DNA of 64,000 bases, taken from CAYHBO01 sp964354855. GTDB taxonomy: Bacteria > Babelota > Babeliae > Babelales > RVW-14. Of this stretch, positions 8,850 through 17,053 are shown piece after piece. Both the position numbers and the translations under genes were made by a program. A model generated the notes under the pieces. It did not search any database. It had not been told where the DNA came from and saw only the letters and a list, made by a program, of their open reading frames with translations. Position 1 is the stretch's first letter; each line of letters begins with the position of its first letter. Location of the stretch: positions 1-64,000 of the forward strand of contig CAYHBO010000002.1 of assembly GCA_964354855.1 (NCBI GenBank). Direction: 5' to 3'.

Positions 8850-9065
8850 ATGGGGAAAACTCTACGCAACAATGCAAAATACCCGAATGTTGATATTCAA
8901 CACGAATCAGCACATGCAAAAACTAGACCTTTAGGAAATCATAAGCGGCAGGATCCGCTTAATCAAGGTGGTATGCCTGTAGCGGATGCGCATGTACATG
9001 GTAAGCGTTTACAGAGGACTTGGCCTAAGACGAATGAGAGTCATTCAGGTCATCGTAAAGTTTAA
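8850..9065 (+). CDS. Small basic protein, stand-alone, unknown
   Basis: A 71-residue, strongly basic, His/Lys/Arg/Asn-rich protein (MGKTLRNNAKYPNVDI at the start, SHSGHRKV at the end) with no hydrophobic segment and no cysteine. The start has an excellent AAAGGAGAAGAG site. It lies between the leuS terminator and its own terminator, so it is a single-gene transcript, and such isolated small genes are often well expressed. The composition would suit nucleic-acid or ribosome binding, but no family is recognised and no function is claimed. Confidence 0.6.
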   Translation: MGKTLRNNAKYPNVDIQHESAHAKTRPLGNHKRQDPLNQGGMPVADAHVHGKRLQRTWPKTNESHSGHRKV

Positions 9066-9126
9066 TGCATTAAAAGTGCTTGAACTGATTGCAAATCTGT
9101 TGTTTACTAGGTAGATAGAGATATAA

Positions 9127-9165
9127 AAATTCCCAGGTTTAAACAGCCTGGGAATTTACTTTTGA
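9127..9165 (+). terminator. Rho-independent terminator after small basic protein gene
   Basis: AAATTCCCAGG at 9127-9137 pairs perfectly with CCTGGGAATTT at 9147-9157 around a 9-nt loop, followed by a T-rich stretch (ACTTTTGA). It ends the transcript of the 71-aa protein and separates it from prfB. Confidence 0.8.
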
Positions 9166-9196
9166 CCTTCACCTTTTAACATGATTTGTACAAACC

Positions 9197-10288
9197 ATGC
9201 TTATAGACGAATTACGCGAACAGCTCAAGGCGGCTGAGCCTGATGTTGCAACCGTTAAGTTGTTTTGGCAAAACACCAAGCGGGATGCAAAATTACAGGA
9301 ACTTTCAAGCCTTATCAACACGGAAGATTTTTGGAAACATCCTGAGCGGGATACGCTTCTGGCACAAAATCATGGACTCAAAGAAGAAGCTGAGTCTTAT
9401 TATAACATTGTTCAGTCGTTTCAAGACTTTCTTGAACTCATTGAATTATTTAAAGATAACGAGCAAGAGCTTATGCAGATCAAGCAGGAGATCGGTAAGC
9501 TTTGTTATCGCATTCGTAAGTTTAAAATTGAATTATTACTTCATGAGTCTGAAGACGCAAGTAATTGCTTTCTAAGCATAAATGCTGGAGCTGGAGGGAC
9601 CGAGTCGCAAGATTGGGCGCATATACTGCTGCGTATGTATGTTCGCTTCTGTGAACGTGAAAACTTTGTTGTAGAAGTCCTAGATTATCAAAGTGGCGAA
9701 GAAGCCGGGATCAAGTCTGCGATTTTGTTTATCAAGAAGAAAAATGCTGCCGGGTTGCTTAAATCTGAATCCGGGATCCATCGTTTAGTGCGTATTTCCC
9801 CTTATGATGCCAATAAACGTCGGCATACATCGTTTGCAGCCGTGTTAATTACACCTGAAGTGGCGGATGCTGCTATCGAAATTAATGAAAGTGATCTTCG
9901 TATCGATACCTATCGTGCCGGTGGCGCCGGTGGTCAGCACGTGAATAAAACTGATTCTGCGGTGCGGATTACGCATATCCCATCCGGTGTTGTGGTGCAG
10001 TGTCAGGCGGAGCGTTCGCAGTTGCAGAATAAGCAACGTTGCATGAAAATGTTAAAAGCTAAATTGATTGAAAAGCAGCAAGCAGAGCGGCGCTCTAAAG
10101 ATCAATCAGTAGAAAAAAAGAAAATTGAATGGGGATCACAAATTCGATCCTACGTGTTACACCCTTATAAAATGGTAAAGGACCATCGAACCGATCTTGA
10201 GTCGCATCAACCTGATGATGTGTTAGATGGCGATTTGATGCCGTTTATCGAAGGATACTTGGTAACATTGACTGGTGATGTAAAATAA
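9197..10288 (+). CDS. prfB: Peptide chain release factor 2
   Basis: Recognises UGA/UAA stop codons and triggers peptide release. Family marks are INAGAGGTESQDWA, the stop-recognition region RLVRISPYDANKRRHTSF (SPY in place of the common SPF tripeptide), and the catalytic GGQ in AGGAGGQHVNKTDSAVR. The 363 residues match the usual length. It is a single uninterrupted frame, so the programmed +1 frameshift that regulates many prfB genes is absent. No ribosome-binding site is visible before the ATG. The tilS start codon follows two bases after the stop, so the two genes are probably co-transcribed. Confidence 0.95.
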   Translation: MLIDELREQLKAAEPDVATVKLFWQNTKRDAKLQELSSLINTEDFWKHPERDTLLAQNHGLKEEAESYYNIVQSFQDFLELIELFKDNEQELMQIKQEIGKLCYRIRKFKIELLLHESEDASNCFLSINAGAGGTESQDWAHILLRMYVRFCERENFVVEVLDYQSGEEAGIKSAILFIKKKNAAGLLKSESGIHRLVRISPYDANKRRHTSFAAVLITPEVADAAIEINESDLRIDTYRAGGAGGQHVNKTDSAVRITHIPSGVVVQCQAERSQLQNKQRCMKMLKAKLIEKQQAERRSKDQSVEKKKIEWGSQIRSYVLHPYKMVKDHRTDLESHQPDDVLDGDLMPFIEGYLVTLTGDVK

Positions 10289-10290
10289 TT

Positions 10291-11334
10291 ATGCGTGATC
10301 TTCTTATTCAACACACGCTAAATTTAATTTCTCAGGCCGCCCGTACTTGCCATCCTGAATCTCCTGCTTGTCATCCTGAACTTGATTCAGGATCCAGGCC
10401 TATAAAAATAATTCTTGGTCTTTCTGGCGGCCCAGACTCAGTTTTTTTGTTGTATTTATTAAAAAAATTACAGGATAAACAGTTGGTAACGGTGTATGCT
10501 GCCCATCTGAATCATGGCTGGCGCGAAAGCGCCGTTGGTGATGCTGATTTTTGTCGTGATCTATGTGAGAAGCTAGGCATTCCTATTACCATTGAGCATG
10601 CAAAGAATATTAATTTAGATTTTAAGTACAACGGTTCTAAAGAAGAGCTAGGTAGAAAAATACGTCGTCATTTTTTTGAGCAAGTTAGAATTCAGGAAAA
10701 AGCTGATTTTATTATGCTTGCGCATCACTTGCAGGATCAGCAGGAAACGTTTTTTATGCGTATGTTGCGTGGGGTAACGTTAAGTGGCTTGTGTGGGATG
10801 CAGGCAATCTCAGGGGTTTATCTACGACCACTTTTGCAAACAAATAAACAAGAAATGCTTGATTATCTTCATGCACAGGGCATTTCTTATCGTCATGATG
10901 AGACCAATGATTCAGATGATTTTTTACGTAATCGCATTCGTAAGCAGGTGTTACCGGCTATGCAGGCTTGTGATACACGTTTTGATGGCAATTTTATGCG
11001 GCTCATGGAGCATCTGAGGGCGGATGATGAGCTTTTGGAGCGCTTGACGAAAGAGACGTTTGATCGAGTTTTTCAGGATAAACGCGTAGCGCACACAGCT
11101 GAATTTCTGGTTCTTGAATCGCAGCTACAAAAGCGTGTTTTGTTGTACTGGCTTATCCAAGAAAATGCCTCTTTTACGCCAAGCGATAGCTTTTTGTGCG
11201 AAATAATAAGGTTTTTAATGGTTCCTGGGGGTGGGACACATCGCTTGAATGTGAGATGGATGGTAGTTAAACGAAAAGGTCTATTCTGGCTTGAAAATAT
11301 GGAATCTATGGATAATTCTACTGAGTTTAAGTAG
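10291..11334 (+). CDS. tilS: tRNA(Ile)-lysidine synthetase
   Basis: Converts the wobble C of tRNA-Ile(CAU) to lysidine with ATP and lysine, so that it reads AUA. The PP-loop ATPase signature is LGLSGGPDSVFLLYLL, followed by the family segments AAHLNHGWRESAVGDADFC, LAHHLQDQQETFFMRMLRG, and RHDETNDSDDFLRNRIRKQVLP. At 347 residues the C-terminal domain is short. The N-terminus carries an in-frame repeat (residues about 19-37, reading CHPESPACHPELDSGSR) directly before the PP-loop strand. This gene follows prfB almost without a gap. Confidence 0.93.
   Translation: MRDLLIQHTLNLISQAARTCHPESPACHPELDSGSRPIKIILGLSGGPDSVFLLYLLKKLQDKQLVTVYAAHLNHGWRESAVGDADFCRDLCEKLGIPITIEHAKNINLDFKYNGSKEELGRKIRRHFFEQVRIQEKADFIMLAHHLQDQQETFFMRMLRGVTLSGLCGMQAISGVYLRPLLQTNKQEMLDYLHAQGISYRHDETNDSDDFLRNRIRKQVLPAMQACDTRFDGNFMRLMEHLRADDELLERLTKETFDRVFQDKRVAHTAEFLVLESQLQKRVLLYWLIQENASFTPSDSFLCEIIRFLMVPGGGTHRLNVRWMVVKRKGLFWLENMESMDNSTEFK
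10346..10400. repeat. Palindromic repeat, family B, inside tilS
   Basis: Contains one partial and one full copy of a GTCATCCTGAACTTGATTCAGGATCCAGG-type palindrome (positions 10370-10398 for the full copy), in which ATCCTGAA pairs with TTCAGGAT. It is read in frame at the TilS N-terminus. The same core occurs twice inside the GT-C gene at 57539-59053, read there on the opposite strand. Confidence 0.8.
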
Positions 11335-11398
11335 TCTAAAGATAGTTCTATTACCCACTTAGATTGGTTACTGAAGGCGATTATGGAGAGTTATTCTG

Positions 11399-12463
11399 AT
11401 GAAGAGTATTTTGCAATCACAAGAAAATAGAAGACTAAAGCGTCGAACGCTTTATTTTCTGTTATCATTTGCTGTTCATATTGTGCTTTGTCTGATGCTT
11501 TTTTTATGCAAAGAAAAAGATCGCCCAAAAAAATTATTGTCGTTTGAGCACTTAAAAAAAATACATCAAAAACAAGCTGAGAATCAGAAAATATTCTTTA
11601 AAGACCCGGCATCAGAACTTCCTGCAAGTTTAAAACCAAGAAAATCAACGTTTGGGACTGAGGCGTATGTTGATGATCCAGCTCAAGCACAAATTCCCGC
11701 ACAGCATCCAGACGATGCTCCTGGTCGCTTTGAAAAGGGTGAAGAAGCTCCTGGCGCAGAATTTAATGAGCAGATTGCACAACCAATGATTTCAGAGCAG
11801 CCTCTGGAAAAACAAGTTCCTGAGGTTGTGCGCGCTGATCCAGCTTCTGAACAGGTAAAACCTGATGCTAATAGTGATATGATGAAAAAAATTCAAGAGA
11901 TAGAGCAGCAACAGCAGCGTTTTGCTGAGATAAGTGATCGTGTTGCGCGTGGTGAAACTGAAATCTCAATCTTGAAAAAGCCGGTACCTGTTGTGAAGGC
12001 GCAGCAACAACAGCAAACGGGAATCGTCATGCAGCCAAAGCGCAAAGCAAATATTATTGCGATGACCAAAGGGTTTATTGAAAATCTTACGCAAGAGGGC
12101 GATGATTGGCTTAAGCGTGATGGTGATGATTCAAAGCGACCAACGCTTGAAGAGATGAAATATTTTTCGTATGAACAGCGAATTAACTGGCAGTTGCAGT
12201 CATCATGGAAGCGTAATTTTGAACGAAATCTGAGCCCACAGTTTACTGAAGGAAAAGCGGTTGTGACGTTTTCAATCGATGCACAGGGAAATATCTTAGA
12301 ACCTACGCTGTTACAATCGAGTGGCTTTCAAATGCTTGATAATATTATTTTACAAAATCTTAAGGCTGCGGCGCCGTTTCCACCGTTACCAAAACATTTC
12401 AATACGACGATCTATAAAACTGCCAGAATTATTCATGTTACTTCTAACCGATTTGGCTTTTAA
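11399..12463 (+). CDS. TonB-family energy-transducer-like protein
   Basis: A 354-residue protein with a short cytoplasmic start, one membrane anchor (LYFLLSFAVHIVLCLMLFLC, residues about 19-38), a long Pro/Glu/Gln-rich periplasmic stalk with poly-Gln patches, and a C-terminal TonB/TolA-like domain (WQLQSSWKRNF...GKAVVTFSIDAQGNILEPTLLQSSG...AAPFPPLP). This is the domain order of TonB and TolA, which link inner-membrane proton-driven motors to the outer membrane. No ExbB/ExbD or TolQ/TolR gene is in the window, so I cannot tell which it is. Its presence supports an outer membrane. Ribosome-binding site GGAGAG. Confidence 0.75.
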   Translation: MKSILQSQENRRLKRRTLYFLLSFAVHIVLCLMLFLCKEKDRPKKLLSFEHLKKIHQKQAENQKIFFKDPASELPASLKPRKSTFGTEAYVDDPAQAQIPAQHPDDAPGRFEKGEEAPGAEFNEQIAQPMISEQPLEKQVPEVVRADPASEQVKPDANSDMMKKIQEIEQQQQRFAEISDRVARGETEISILKKPVPVVKAQQQQQTGIVMQPKRKANIIAMTKGFIENLTQEGDDWLKRDGDDSKRPTLEEMKYFSYEQRINWQLQSSWKRNFERNLSPQFTEGKAVVTFSIDAQGNILEPTLLQSSGFQMLDNIILQNLKAAAPFPPLPKHFNTTIYKTARIIHVTSNRFGF

Positions 12464-12541
12464 TAAGCTCCCCGGATTGCTTTAACCCAATGGAATGATA
12501 TCATTGTTTAAACTTAATCAACTAAAAGGGAGAAAGCGTAC

Positions 12542-13933
12542 GTGGCCAGAGTGGTGATTCTTGGTGCAGGGTTAACTGGGTTGTCAGCAGCCTACCATCT
12601 TGAAAAAGAAAATTTTTCTGACTATGTAATCTTCGAACAGCATGAACGTTCAGGTGGTCTTTTACGATCGTTTCAACAAGATGGCTTTACCTTCGATTTT
12701 ACCGGACATCTTCTACACTCCAATAACGAATATTTTAGTGACTTTTTAAATACGGTTGTTGGCATGGATAATCTGTTACAGGTTACCAGACGGGCCGCGA
12801 TTTATAGTCATAATTCCTATACCGATTATCCTTTTCAAATGAATCTTCGCGACTTGCCGTTCGATGTTATGTATGAATGCATTGAAGGCTTTATTAAGCG
12901 AGAAGTGCGTAAGCGTAATCCTCAAAATTTTAAAGAATGGGTGCTTAAACATTTTGGTTCAGGTTTTGGTAAGCACTTCTTTTTTCCTTACAACAGTAAA
13001 CTTTTATCGTATGATTTAAAAAAAATAATGCCATCTTGGACAGGGCGTTTTGTGCCACAAACCAGCTTAAAAGCTATTCTTCAGGGGTCTATCAATGATG
13101 CCGTGCGTAATGTTGGGTACAATAGCTCATTTTTATACCCTAAGCTTGGTGGTATTGAATTTTTAATTAAGAAAATAGTATCTCAGATCAATAATAAAAT
13201 TAACGTGAATTATCGTGCAGAGAGCATTGATATAAAAACTAAAACTATTTTTTTTAGTAATGGACATCAAGAACGCTACGATACTTTGATTACAACTATG
13301 CCGCTTGATCATTTATTAAAACAACTTAAAACACCTGCTCATCTTACATTTGAAATGGCACAACAAAAACTTTTATGTAATGCGGTTGTAAATATTAATT
13401 TAGGCTTTAATAAAGAAAACATTAATGATAAGCATTGGATTTATTTCCCCGAAAAACATTATTCATTTTACCGGTTAGGATTCTGGCAAAACATTAATCC
13501 TGCATCGGTAAAATCTGGTCATAGTGCTTTGTATGGTGAACTTTCTTATCTTCCTTCTGAGAAAATTGGGAAGCTTAGTGAGCGGAGAGTGCATACGGCA
13601 ATTGATCAAGTTCTTGATTTTCTTCATCTTGAGCGCAAAAATATTGTTACTGAAAAAATACTGCATCTTGATCATGCATATGTGATTTATGATCAATGGC
13701 GTGAAAAGAATCTTGATCAATTACTTCATAGTCTTAAGCAGGAGCATGTTTTTTCAATAGGTCGCTTTGGCGCTTGGAAGTATTCAAGTATGCAGGAGGC
13801 ATTACTTGATGGAAAGGTTGTAGTGGAAGAGATTGTAGCGATGGCTGGTAAACAAACCCCAAAAAATACCGGTTCGGCGGTACGTTATTCCGCGCAAAAA
13901 GAGAGAAAGAAAGAACGTTTTTCTACGGTATAA
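12542..13933 (+). CDS. FAD-dependent oxidoreductase, UDP-galactopyranose mutase-like
   Basis: A 463-residue flavoprotein. It begins with a dinucleotide-binding motif (VVILGAGLTGLSAAYHL, with the Glu of FEQHE at the end of the second strand) and the GGLLRSF and FDFTGHLLH segments typical of the protoporphyrinogen oxidase/amine oxidase/UDP-galactopyranose mutase superfamily. The C-terminal FAD motif is SIGRFGAWKYSSMQEALLDG. The start is GTG at 12542 behind GGGAG. The sugar-nucleotide epimerase next door (25 nt on) suggests work on nucleotide sugars for surface glycans, but heme or other substrates are not excluded. The last 25 residues are polar and basic, beyond the fold. Confidence 0.72.
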   Translation: MARVVILGAGLTGLSAAYHLEKENFSDYVIFEQHERSGGLLRSFQQDGFTFDFTGHLLHSNNEYFSDFLNTVVGMDNLLQVTRRAAIYSHNSYTDYPFQMNLRDLPFDVMYECIEGFIKREVRKRNPQNFKEWVLKHFGSGFGKHFFFPYNSKLLSYDLKKIMPSWTGRFVPQTSLKAILQGSINDAVRNVGYNSSFLYPKLGGIEFLIKKIVSQINNKINVNYRAESIDIKTKTIFFSNGHQERYDTLITTMPLDHLLKQLKTPAHLTFEMAQQKLLCNAVVNINLGFNKENINDKHWIYFPEKHYSFYRLGFWQNINPASVKSGHSALYGELSYLPSEKIGKLSERRVHTAIDQVLDFLHLERKNIVTEKILHLDHAYVIYDQWREKNLDQLLHSLKQEHVFSIGRFGAWKYSSMQEALLDGKVVVEEIVAMAGKQTPKNTGSAVRYSAQKERKKERFSTV

Positions 13934-13958
13934 TTTACGTAAACGAGGAGTGTAAGGA

Positions 13959-14867
13959 GTGAAGGCGATGAAGCATTTAGAGACTTTTTATCGTGGGAAA
14001 AAAGTATTAGTAACTGGAGGAGCCGGGTTTATTGGGTCACATCTTGTTGAGCGGCTTGTTCAACTTGGGGCTCAGGTAACGGTTCTTGATAATTTTTCTA
14101 CGGGAAAATTGAGTAATCTTCGATCGGTATTTAGTTATCTTACGATTTTGTATGCCGATGTTTCATCCGCTTATAATGCGCTTAAAGCTACCTTAAATAA
14201 AGATATTGTCTTTCATTTGGCCGCTTTTATTTCGGTGCCACAATCGGTGCAACAACCGGTGTTATGTAACAAAATTAATGTTGATGGAACCAATAACATT
14301 TTAGAAGGATGCCTTCAAAATAAGGTTCCAACCGTTATTTATTCATCATCATCGGCGGTTTATGGGAATAGAAATAAGAATTGTAGTGAGCTGGACGTTG
14401 TTGAGCCGCTTACGCCGTATGCAAAAAGTAAACTTGCAGCAGAAGCTTTATGTCTTGATTACGCTAAAAAATATAACGTAAAAACAGCCTGTTTACGGTA
14501 CTTTAATGTTTATGGTGATCGGCAAAGTCCGCATGGAGATTATGCTTCAGTAGTTGCTAAATTCAGAAAATTGCTCCAAGAAGGTAAACCGTTAACGATT
14601 CATGGTGATGGTAAACAAACGCGTGATTTTATTAATGTTGCCGATGTTGTAGAGGCGAATTTACAAATTGCGGCGCTTGATCAGTTGCAGGGTGATATTT
14701 TTAATATTGGTTCAGGAAAAAGTATGACGTTGTTTGGTTTGATTGATCAGCTTAAACAAGAGCTTGCCATTGATAAAAGTAGTGTGGTGTTTGATGCGCC
14801 ACGAGAAGGAGATATTCTTCATTCGCAGGCAAATTGTAGTAAATACATGAATATGGTTTGTCGGTAG
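13959..14867 (+). CDS. NAD-dependent sugar-nucleotide epimerase (GalE-like), C-terminus cut
   Basis: An extended short-chain dehydrogenase acting on nucleotide sugars, probably a UDP-hexose 4-epimerase. It shows VLVTGGAGFIGSHLVERL, the D in VLDNFSTG, YSSSSAVYG, the catalytic YAKSK pair, and RYFNVYGDRQ. Either GTG 13959 (GAGGAG upstream) or ATG 13968 (AAGGAG upstream) fits the start. The protein stops at CSKYMNMVCR, about 25 residues early. Shifting by one base after 14856 reads FVGRGLKGLSFTFVK to a stop at 14904, resembling the usual family end (LGF...LxEGL), so a recent frameshift or sequence error is likely. The core catalytic residues are intact. Confidence 0.82.
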   Translation: MKAMKHLETFYRGKKVLVTGGAGFIGSHLVERLVQLGAQVTVLDNFSTGKLSNLRSVFSYLTILYADVSSAYNALKATLNKDIVFHLAAFISVPQSVQQPVLCNKINVDGTNNILEGCLQNKVPTVIYSSSSAVYGNRNKNCSELDVVEPLTPYAKSKLAAEALCLDYAKKYNVKTACLRYFNVYGDRQSPHGDYASVVAKFRKLLQEGKPLTIHGDGKQTRDFINVADVVEANLQIAALDQLQGDIFNIGSGKSMTLFGLIDQLKQELAIDKSSVVFDAPREGDILHSQANCSKYMNMVCR

Positions 14868-14910
14868 GGGACTTAAGGGATTAAGTTTTACATTTGTTAA
14901 ATAATTAAGG

Positions 14911-14933
14911 GGAGATGAAAGTCTCCTTTTTTT
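14911..14933 (+). terminator. Rho-independent terminator after epimerase
   Basis: GGAGA at 14911-14915 pairs with TCTCC at 14922-14926 around a 6-nt loop, followed by seven T. It would end the oxidoreductase-epimerase transcript before the tRNA gene. Confidence 0.75.
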
Positions 14934-14987
14934 AATAGACCGCTGTTTTATTTACTGATATTCTGGGCAAAATTTTCCATCTTAGAT

Positions 14988-15071
14988 GCCGAAGTGGTGA
15001 AACTGGCAGACACGCTAGATTCAGAGTCTAGTCCCTTAACGGGGGTAGGGGTTCAACTCCCCTCTTCGGCA
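14988..15071 (+). tRNA. tRNA-Leu (anticodon CAG)
   Basis: The cloverleaf is complete. The acceptor arm GCCGAAG (14988-14994) pairs with CTTCGGC (15064-15070), with discriminator A at 15071. The anticodon stem CTAGA/TCTAG encloses the loop TTCAGAG (anticodon CAG, decoding CUG). There is a long variable arm (CCC...GGGGG) as in class II tRNAs, and a T arm GGGGTTCAACTCCCC. The 3' CCA is not encoded. Confidence 0.95.
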
Positions 15072-15084
15072 ATCCATTACCCGT

Positions 15085-15112
15085 TTGATTTTTACGAGAT
15101 TTTCTCTACAAT
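15085..15112 (+). promoter_or_regulatory. Probable sigma-70 promoter for the secreted protein gene
   Basis: TTGATT at 15085-15090, a 16-bp spacer and TACAAT at 15107-15112, placed about 37 bp before the ATG at 15149. The match to consensus is good at both boxes. Confidence 0.5.
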
Positions 15113-15148
15113 AAATTATATTACTAGCGCTTTATAAAGGGGTAAATT

Positions 15149-15679
15149 ATGAAAAGAATTCTATTTGTAACTATTTTAAGTTTATTTTGTATGGTCAGTT
15201 TGGTCGTGGCAAAACCTGCGGAAAAGTGTGGGACATACACTGAAACGAATAATTCGGCAAAATTAAAAATCGAAACTGATCGAACGGTTACACAGGACGG
15301 TGAGACTTACAGTAAAAAGAGTGAGATTGATATTAAGGCTTCAAGTATTAAATTAAGCAATTCTACTTACAATGCTCCTCGGGTTTGGTTAACCGCTTTA
15401 ATTATTTCTCTTGCGAATTCGAATGTTAAAGGCGTTCTTTTCCTTGAAGGCAATAAGCTTATTATTAAAAATTGCACTATAAATGGAGATCTAGCGCTGA
15501 AAAAATCTGCAGATTCAGATGATGGAAATATTGATGTTGAACTTCGAGGGAACACTAAAGTTACTGGTAATGTTGAATTTATCGGAGATCCTGGTGTTCT
15601 TAAAGTTGGTCAATCGGTTAAAATAATGGGTAAACCGGTTAACGTGGTTGGTGGAAAAGTTGTTCTGATAAATCGTTAA
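15149..15679 (+). CDS. Secreted beta-rich protein, unknown
   Basis: A 176-residue protein with a clear signal peptide (MKRILFVTILSLFCMVSLVVA, probable cut before KPAEK) and an AAGGGG ribosome-binding site. The mature part consists of short alternating hydrophobic/polar strands (VEFIGDPGVLKVG, VKIMGKPVNVVGGKVVLINR), suggesting a beta-helix or bactofilin-like fold, but I see no motif firm enough for a family. It lies between the tRNA and dnaJ with its own promoter. Confidence 0.65.
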   Translation: MKRILFVTILSLFCMVSLVVAKPAEKCGTYTETNNSAKLKIETDRTVTQDGETYSKKSEIDIKASSIKLSNSTYNAPRVWLTALIISLANSNVKGVLFLEGNKLIIKNCTINGDLALKKSADSDDGNIDVELRGNTKVTGNVEFIGDPGVLKVGQSVKIMGKPVNVVGGKVVLINR

Positions 15680-15725
15680 ACGCTTAGTTTGCAGTGATGT
15701 GAGCTAAACCTTCAGACTTTTAGTC

Positions 15726-15754
15726 TTGAATGTCTTGTTGTTTTGCTCTATAAT
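15726..15754 (+). promoter_or_regulatory. Strong sigma-70 promoter upstream of dnaJ
   Basis: TTGAAT (15726-15731), a 17-bp spacer and a perfect TATAAT (15749-15754), about 70 bp before the dnaJ start. This is the best promoter match noticed in the window and shows that the housekeeping sigma factor here recognises standard -35/-10 boxes. Confidence 0.65.
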
Positions 15755-15824
15755 CTGAGATCTCTTGAGTTACTTCCACTAAAAAAATATAAGAAAAAAT
15801 TTCAACCATTTTGTGTAAAGAACC

Positions 15825-16931
15825 ATGGCAAAACGTGATTACTATGAAATTCTCGGTGTTGCAAAAACTGCATCCCAAGAAGAAATAAAGAAATCTTATC
15901 GAAAAGTTGCACTTCAATTTCATCCAGACCGTAACCCTGACAATAAAGAAGCTGAAGAGAAGTTTAAAGAAGCTGCTGAAGCTTACGAAGTTCTTTCAGA
16001 TGAAGGGAAACGTCAAAAATATGATCAATTTGGTCATGCCGGTATGCATGGCGGGCAAGATTTTCATCATGGCAACATGGAAGATATTTTTGAGAATTTT
16101 AGTGATATTTTTGGTGATCTGTTCGGGCAAGGTTCTCAAAAGAAAAAGAGTGGCCCGGTTGCTCAACGTGGACATGACCTAACCCAGCGCATTGAAGTGA
16201 CCCTTCAAGAAGCGTATGAAGGTTGTAAAAAAGAAGTTAAAATTTATCATTACGTGAACTGTGACTCTTGTTCAGGGAATGGTTGTGCTGCGGGCGCTAA
16301 GCCTATAAGTTGCGCCACCTGTAAAGGACATGGTTCTGTTCAGTTTCGTCAGGGCTTTCTTACCTATAGTCAAAATTGTTCTAAATGTCATGGGCAGGGT
16401 TTTACCATAACGTCTCCGTGCGCAGACTGTCGCGGTCAAACCAGAACTCAAAAACATGACAAGCTTACCATCACCATTCCAGCCGGCATTTTTGACCAGG
16501 CTGAACTTCGTGTTCCTCACAAAGGAGATGCAGGGGTGTTTGGTGGGACTGCTGGCGATCTGTATCTTACCGTTCAGGTTAAAGCTCATACGACGTTCTT
16601 TCGTCGAGGTGATGACTTAGTTATCAGTCTTACGCTCAGTTACCCTCAATTGGTTTTAGGCTGTCTCATGGAGTTTGATTCTATTGATGGGGTACGGGAA
16701 TCGATTAAAATCCCTAAAGGATGTCCGGTTGGTCGTGAGATCATTATTGCGGGTAAAGGATTCCCAATGCTTCGCTCTCGTGGTCGTGGAAATCTCGTTG
16801 TGGTCGCACAATGCGATATTCCAACCAAGCTTGATGCTGCCTCACAACAGGTGTTGCTTGATTATGCTGAAAAAATTAAACAGCAAAGTTCAGGTGGGAT
16901 CTCTGGGTTCTTTAAGAAGTTTTTAGGGTAG
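15825..16931 (+). CDS. dnaJ: Chaperone DnaJ
   Basis: Hsp40 co-chaperone that hands substrates to DnaK and stimulates its ATPase. Parts in order: the J domain (DYYEILGVAKTASQEEIKKS, with HPD in FHPDRNPDN), a G/F-type linker (FGHAGMHGGQDFHHGN...FGDLFGQG), and the zinc domain with four cysteine pairs (CDSCSGNGC, CATCKGHG, CSKCHGQG and CADCRGQT, the last lacking the final Gly). The C-terminal substrate-binding domains end in FFKKFLG. The length of 368 residues is normal. The gene stands alone here, without dnaK or grpE, behind a strong promoter. Confidence 0.96.
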   Translation: MAKRDYYEILGVAKTASQEEIKKSYRKVALQFHPDRNPDNKEAEEKFKEAAEAYEVLSDEGKRQKYDQFGHAGMHGGQDFHHGNMEDIFENFSDIFGDLFGQGSQKKKSGPVAQRGHDLTQRIEVTLQEAYEGCKKEVKIYHYVNCDSCSGNGCAAGAKPISCATCKGHGSVQFRQGFLTYSQNCSKCHGQGFTITSPCADCRGQTRTQKHDKLTITIPAGIFDQAELRVPHKGDAGVFGGTAGDLYLTVQVKAHTTFFRRGDDLVISLTLSYPQLVLGCLMEFDSIDGVRESIKIPKGCPVGREIIIAGKGFPMLRSRGRGNLVVVAQCDIPTKLDAASQQVLLDYAEKIKQQSSGGISGFFKKFLG

Positions 16932-17053
16932 AAGTCTTGATTGAAATTAACCTGATTAATCCAGCATTTTCTCTATTGACCTAAGTATCTTTTTCTGCAA
17001 AACTCGCTTCTCGTGGTTTCTTACTATTCACTAATTAACCCCAAGGAGCGTCT

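Noticed and set aside
9197..9300. Programmed frameshift in prfB
   Set aside because: The release factor 2 gene is one open frame from its start with no internal UGA, so the classic autoregulatory frameshift is absent.
9790..9830. SPY in place of SPF in release factor 2 as a change of stop-codon specificity
   Set aside because: SPY-type tripeptides occur in ordinary RF2 proteins, so no code change is inferred; normal UGA stops are also used by genes here.
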